NCBI GenBank assembly: GCA_031180825.1
Contig: JAPSLM010000001.1
Location: 186,001 to 250,000 of the forward strand
Length of the DNA: 64,000 bases
Direction of reading: 5' to 3'
DNA from: Paenibacillus sp.
GTDB lineage: Bacteria > Bacillota > Bacilli > Paenibacillales > NBRC-103111
The position numbers and the translations under genes were made by a program. The notes beneath the pieces are model-generated. The model was given only the letters and a program-made list of their open reading frames with translations. It had not been told where the DNA came from and did no database searches. Shown here one piece after another: positions 62,040 to 64,000 of this stretch (position 1 is its first letter; the number at the start of each line of letters is the position of its first letter).

Positions 62040-63305
62040 ATGGCAAGTACGATCGACCGCAGCATTATCCGCGACATTGCGCTCGCGCCGGAAGGACATT
62101 TGAAGATCGATTGGGTGAACGCTCACATGCCGGTGCTCAACCGGATCCGCGAGCAATTCGAGAAGGAACAGCCGTTTAAAGGGCTGAAGGTCGCCATCTC
62201 GCTTCATTTGGAAGCCAAAACGGCTTATTTGGCCAAAGTGGTGCAGGCCGGCGGCGCTGAAGTGACCATTTGCGGCAGCAATCCTCTGTCCACGCAGGAC
62301 GACGTATGCGCGGCTTTGGTGGAGGACGGCATCACGGTATTTGCGAAGTACAACCCGGAGCCGAAGGAGTATAAGGAGCTGTTGATCAAGACGCTGGAAA
62401 CCGAGCCGGATCTGATCATTGACGACGGCGGTGATCTGGTTACCATTCTCCACTCCGAGCGCAAAGACCTGCTCAAAAACGTGCGCGGGGGCGCGGAAGA
62501 AACGACGACGGGCATTCTTCGCCTGAAATCGCTGGAGAAGGACGGGCAGCTCCAATTCCCGATGGTTGCGGTCAACGACGCGTTCTGCAAATATTTGTTC
62601 GATAACCGTTACGGCACCGGTCAATCCGTTTGGGACGGCATCAACCGCACCACGAACCTCGTCGTTGCGGGGAAAACGGTCGTTGTCGTCGGCTACGGCT
62701 GGTGCGGCAAGGGCGTGGCGATGCGCGCCAAAGGGCTCGGCGCCAATGTCATCGTGACGGAAATCGACGCGATCAAAGCGGTCGAAGCTTACATGGACGG
62801 CTTTGCGGTTATGCCGATGAGCGAAGCGGCCAAGGTGGGCGATTTCTTCGTCACGGTAACGGGCAACCGGGACGTCATCCGCGGCGAGCATTACAAGGTC
62901 ATGAAGGACGGAGCGATTTTGTCCAACGCCGGTCACTTCGACGTGGAAGTGAATAAACCGGAGCTGGAGGCTATGGCCGTATCCGTGCGGACGGTACGCC
63001 GCAACATCGAAGAGTACACGCTTCAGGACGGACGGAAGTTTTACATTTTGGCCGAAGGACGTCTGGTCAACCTGGCCGCAGGCGACGGGCATCCGGCGGA
63101 AATCATGGACATGACGTTTGCGCTTCAGGCGATGTCCTTGAAGTACGTGAACGAAAACTACAAGCAAATCGGCCGCAAGGTCGTCAATGTGCCTTACGAG
63201 CTGGATGAGCAGGTGGCCCGCTTCAAGCTGGCTTCGCTCGGCATCGGCATCGATACGCTGACCGAAGAGCAAAAAGCATACCTGGATAGCTGGGCGGAGC
63301 ACTGA
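62040..63305 (+). CDS. ahcY: adenosylhomocysteinase
   Basis: S-adenosylhomocysteine hydrolase, 421 aa, converting SAH to adenosine and homocysteine in the activated-methyl cycle. Substrate motif SLHLEAKTAYLAKV, the NAD-binding GYGWCGKGVAMRAKGLGA and VTGNRDVI are present. It is of the shorter type without the roughly 40-residue insertion of plant and many proteobacterial enzymes. Many Bacillales instead use the Pfs/LuxS route. The ATG follows CAAGGAGGACGTTACCG. Confidence 0.95.
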   Translation: MASTIDRSIIRDIALAPEGHLKIDWVNAHMPVLNRIREQFEKEQPFKGLKVAISLHLEAKTAYLAKVVQAGGAEVTICGSNPLSTQDDVCAALVEDGITVFAKYNPEPKEYKELLIKTLETEPDLIIDDGGDLVTILHSERKDLLKNVRGGAEETTTGILRLKSLEKDGQLQFPMVAVNDAFCKYLFDNRYGTGQSVWDGINRTTNLVVAGKTVVVVGYGWCGKGVAMRAKGLGANVIVTEIDAIKAVEAYMDGFAVMPMSEAAKVGDFFVTVTGNRDVIRGEHYKVMKDGAILSNAGHFDVEVNKPELEAMAVSVRTVRRNIEEYTLQDGRKFYILAEGRLVNLAAGDGHPAEIMDMTFALQAMSLKYVNENYKQIGRKVVNVPYELDEQVARFKLASLGIGIDTLTEEQKAYLDSWAEH

Positions 63306-63322
63306 TCCGTAACCGGCCTAAG

Positions 63323-63365
63323 AATCTCCCTTTGATGCAAGAGCATCAGGGGGAGATTTTTTTGG
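63323..63365 (+). terminator. terminator after ahcY
   Basis: AATCTCCCTTTGATGC / GCATCAGGGGGAGATT with a 4-nt loop, then T6. Confidence 0.92.
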
Positions 63366-63467
63366 CTGAATTGTCGAAAAATTGAAACAATGAAATTCCT
63401 CCTTGCGTCTAGGGGATAACGCAGCGTTTCAGCGGCTGTGGGATCAGACAAATAAGGGGGAGGCACT

Positions 63468-64000
63468 ATGCGAAAGTTAGGGGAATCGGTTGTGCCGAGG
63501 TTGCGCATGTCGGGGGGGATGCGCGGAGCCGCGGCTGTTCTGCTGCTGGCCGGATGGCTTGCAGGCTGCAGCGCGGCTTCGACGGGCTCGGAAAAGCTGG
63601 ATGCCGGCGATCGGAAAATGGCGCAGACTAGCGGCGAGCAATCGCAAGCAAACAACCAAAATTCTCCCGCATTACCTGATCGGGCTGCCGATCCGAATGC
63701 GGGGAAGCCGGCCGCGAGCACGGGCTTGACGGGGGAGACGGCGCCGGAGACATCGGATGCGTTCAGCCGCAAAATCATCTACAAAGCGAATTTGGTCATG
63801 CAGGTGGAAAAGTATCAAGAGGCGCAAGCGAAAATACAGGAGGCGGTCAAGCAGTCGGGCGGCTACATCTTGCAGTTCGACGAGAACGCTTCGGCCTTGG
63901 AAAAAAGCGGCACGTTTGTCATCAAGGTACCGGCCGCAGGCTTCCAATCGCTGCTGGCGCTGCTCGAACAGATTCAGCCGACGCTGCAAAAAAATTTGCA
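63468..64000 (+). CDS. DUF4349 lipoprotein (3' truncated by window)
   Basis: N-terminal 177 residues of a lipoprotein. The signal peptide GAAAVLLLAGWLAGC has lipobox LAGC. A low-complexity Ser/Ala/Gln linker follows, then the start of a DUF4349 domain (RKIIYKANLVMQVEKYQEA...SGGYILQFDEN...KVPAAGF). ATG 63468 follows AAGGGGGAGGCACT. The family usually ends in a transmembrane helix, which would lie beyond the window. Function unknown. Confidence 0.82.
   Translation, partial: MRKLGESVVPRLRMSGGMRGAAAVLLLAGWLAGCSAASTGSEKLDAGDRKMAQTSGEQSQANNQNSPALPDRAADPNAGKPAASTGLTGETAPETSDAFSRKIIYKANLVMQVEKYQEAQAKIQEAVKQSGGYILQFDENASALEKSGTFVIKVPAAGFQSLLALLEQIQPTLQKNL

Noticed and set aside
1..64000. CRISPR arrays, tRNA genes, insertion sequences, prophage genes
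   Set aside because: No regularly spaced repeats, cloverleaf genes, transposase or phage structural genes were recognised in reading either strand.

Overview
The window is a stretch of chromosome from a GC-rich, endospore-forming Firmicute, most likely a member of the Paenibacillaceae (Paenibacillus or Cohnella type). The evidence is conserved Bacillales gene order (rpsU-yqeY-nfeD-floA-yqfC-yqfD-phoH-yqfF-ybeY-dgkA-cdd-era-yqzL-recO, then yqfL-yqxD-dnaG-sigA and trmK-nif3). Sporulation genes (yqfC, yqfD, ylaJ, gerR/rsfA) and bacillithiol synthesis (bshC) fit, as do copper-amine-oxidase-type stalk domains on a secreted protein, AGGAGG-type ribosome sites and frequent GTG/TTG starts. No CRISPR array, tRNA, insertion sequence or prophage was seen.

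Layout. 1-5.7 kb: double-strand-break repair (3' end of addA, sbcD, sbcC). 5.8-8 kb: a secreted GH26-like protein. 8.1-10 kb (minus): one unbroken frame joining a TetR regulator to an FAD amine-oxidase-like protein. 10.3-14.6 kb: HIT protein, rpsU, yqeY, and the membrane-microdomain genes nfeD and floA. 14.7-24.7 kb: a sporulation pair behind a sigma-E-like promoter, then RNA and nucleotide metabolism (phoH, c-di-AMP phosphodiesterase, ybeY, undecaprenol kinase, cdd, era, recO). Next comes a structured non-coding stretch where glyQS-ccpN sit in B. subtilis, then ppsR. 24.8-31.7 kb: the dnaG-sigA macromolecular synthesis cluster, trmK, nif3 and the RNase P RNA gene. 31.7-37.1 kb: a subtilisin, a GH15-like protein, small stress/spore-type proteins and a lytic transglycosylase. 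37.2-40.3 kb: nifZ-thiI (4-thiouridine) and a TerC protein. 40.4-46.2 kb: the typA-yla cluster, ending in a PIN-PhoH protein. 46.2-50.5 kb (mostly minus): envelope proteins of unknown function and a MidA-type methyltransferase. 50.8-53 kb: gerR-panE-DUF3397. 53.1-59.1 kb: a five-gene oligopeptide ABC transporter behind an AT-rich control region with a catabolite-repression-like site. 59.3-60.3 kb: an AT-rich orphan lipoprotein. 60.3-64 kb: bshC, ahcY and a DUF4349 lipoprotein cut by the window end.

Most of the content is conserved housekeeping. The points most worth following are: the in-frame TetR-flavoprotein joint that keeps a strong internal ribosome site; the unidentified multi-hairpin RNA between recO and ppsR; an RNase P RNA that looks type A in a Bacillales context; the transporter plus AT-rich lipoprotein lying between DUF3397 and bshC; a 23-bp-stem hairpin between convergent genes; and a dispersed palindromic intergenic repeat seen at two places.
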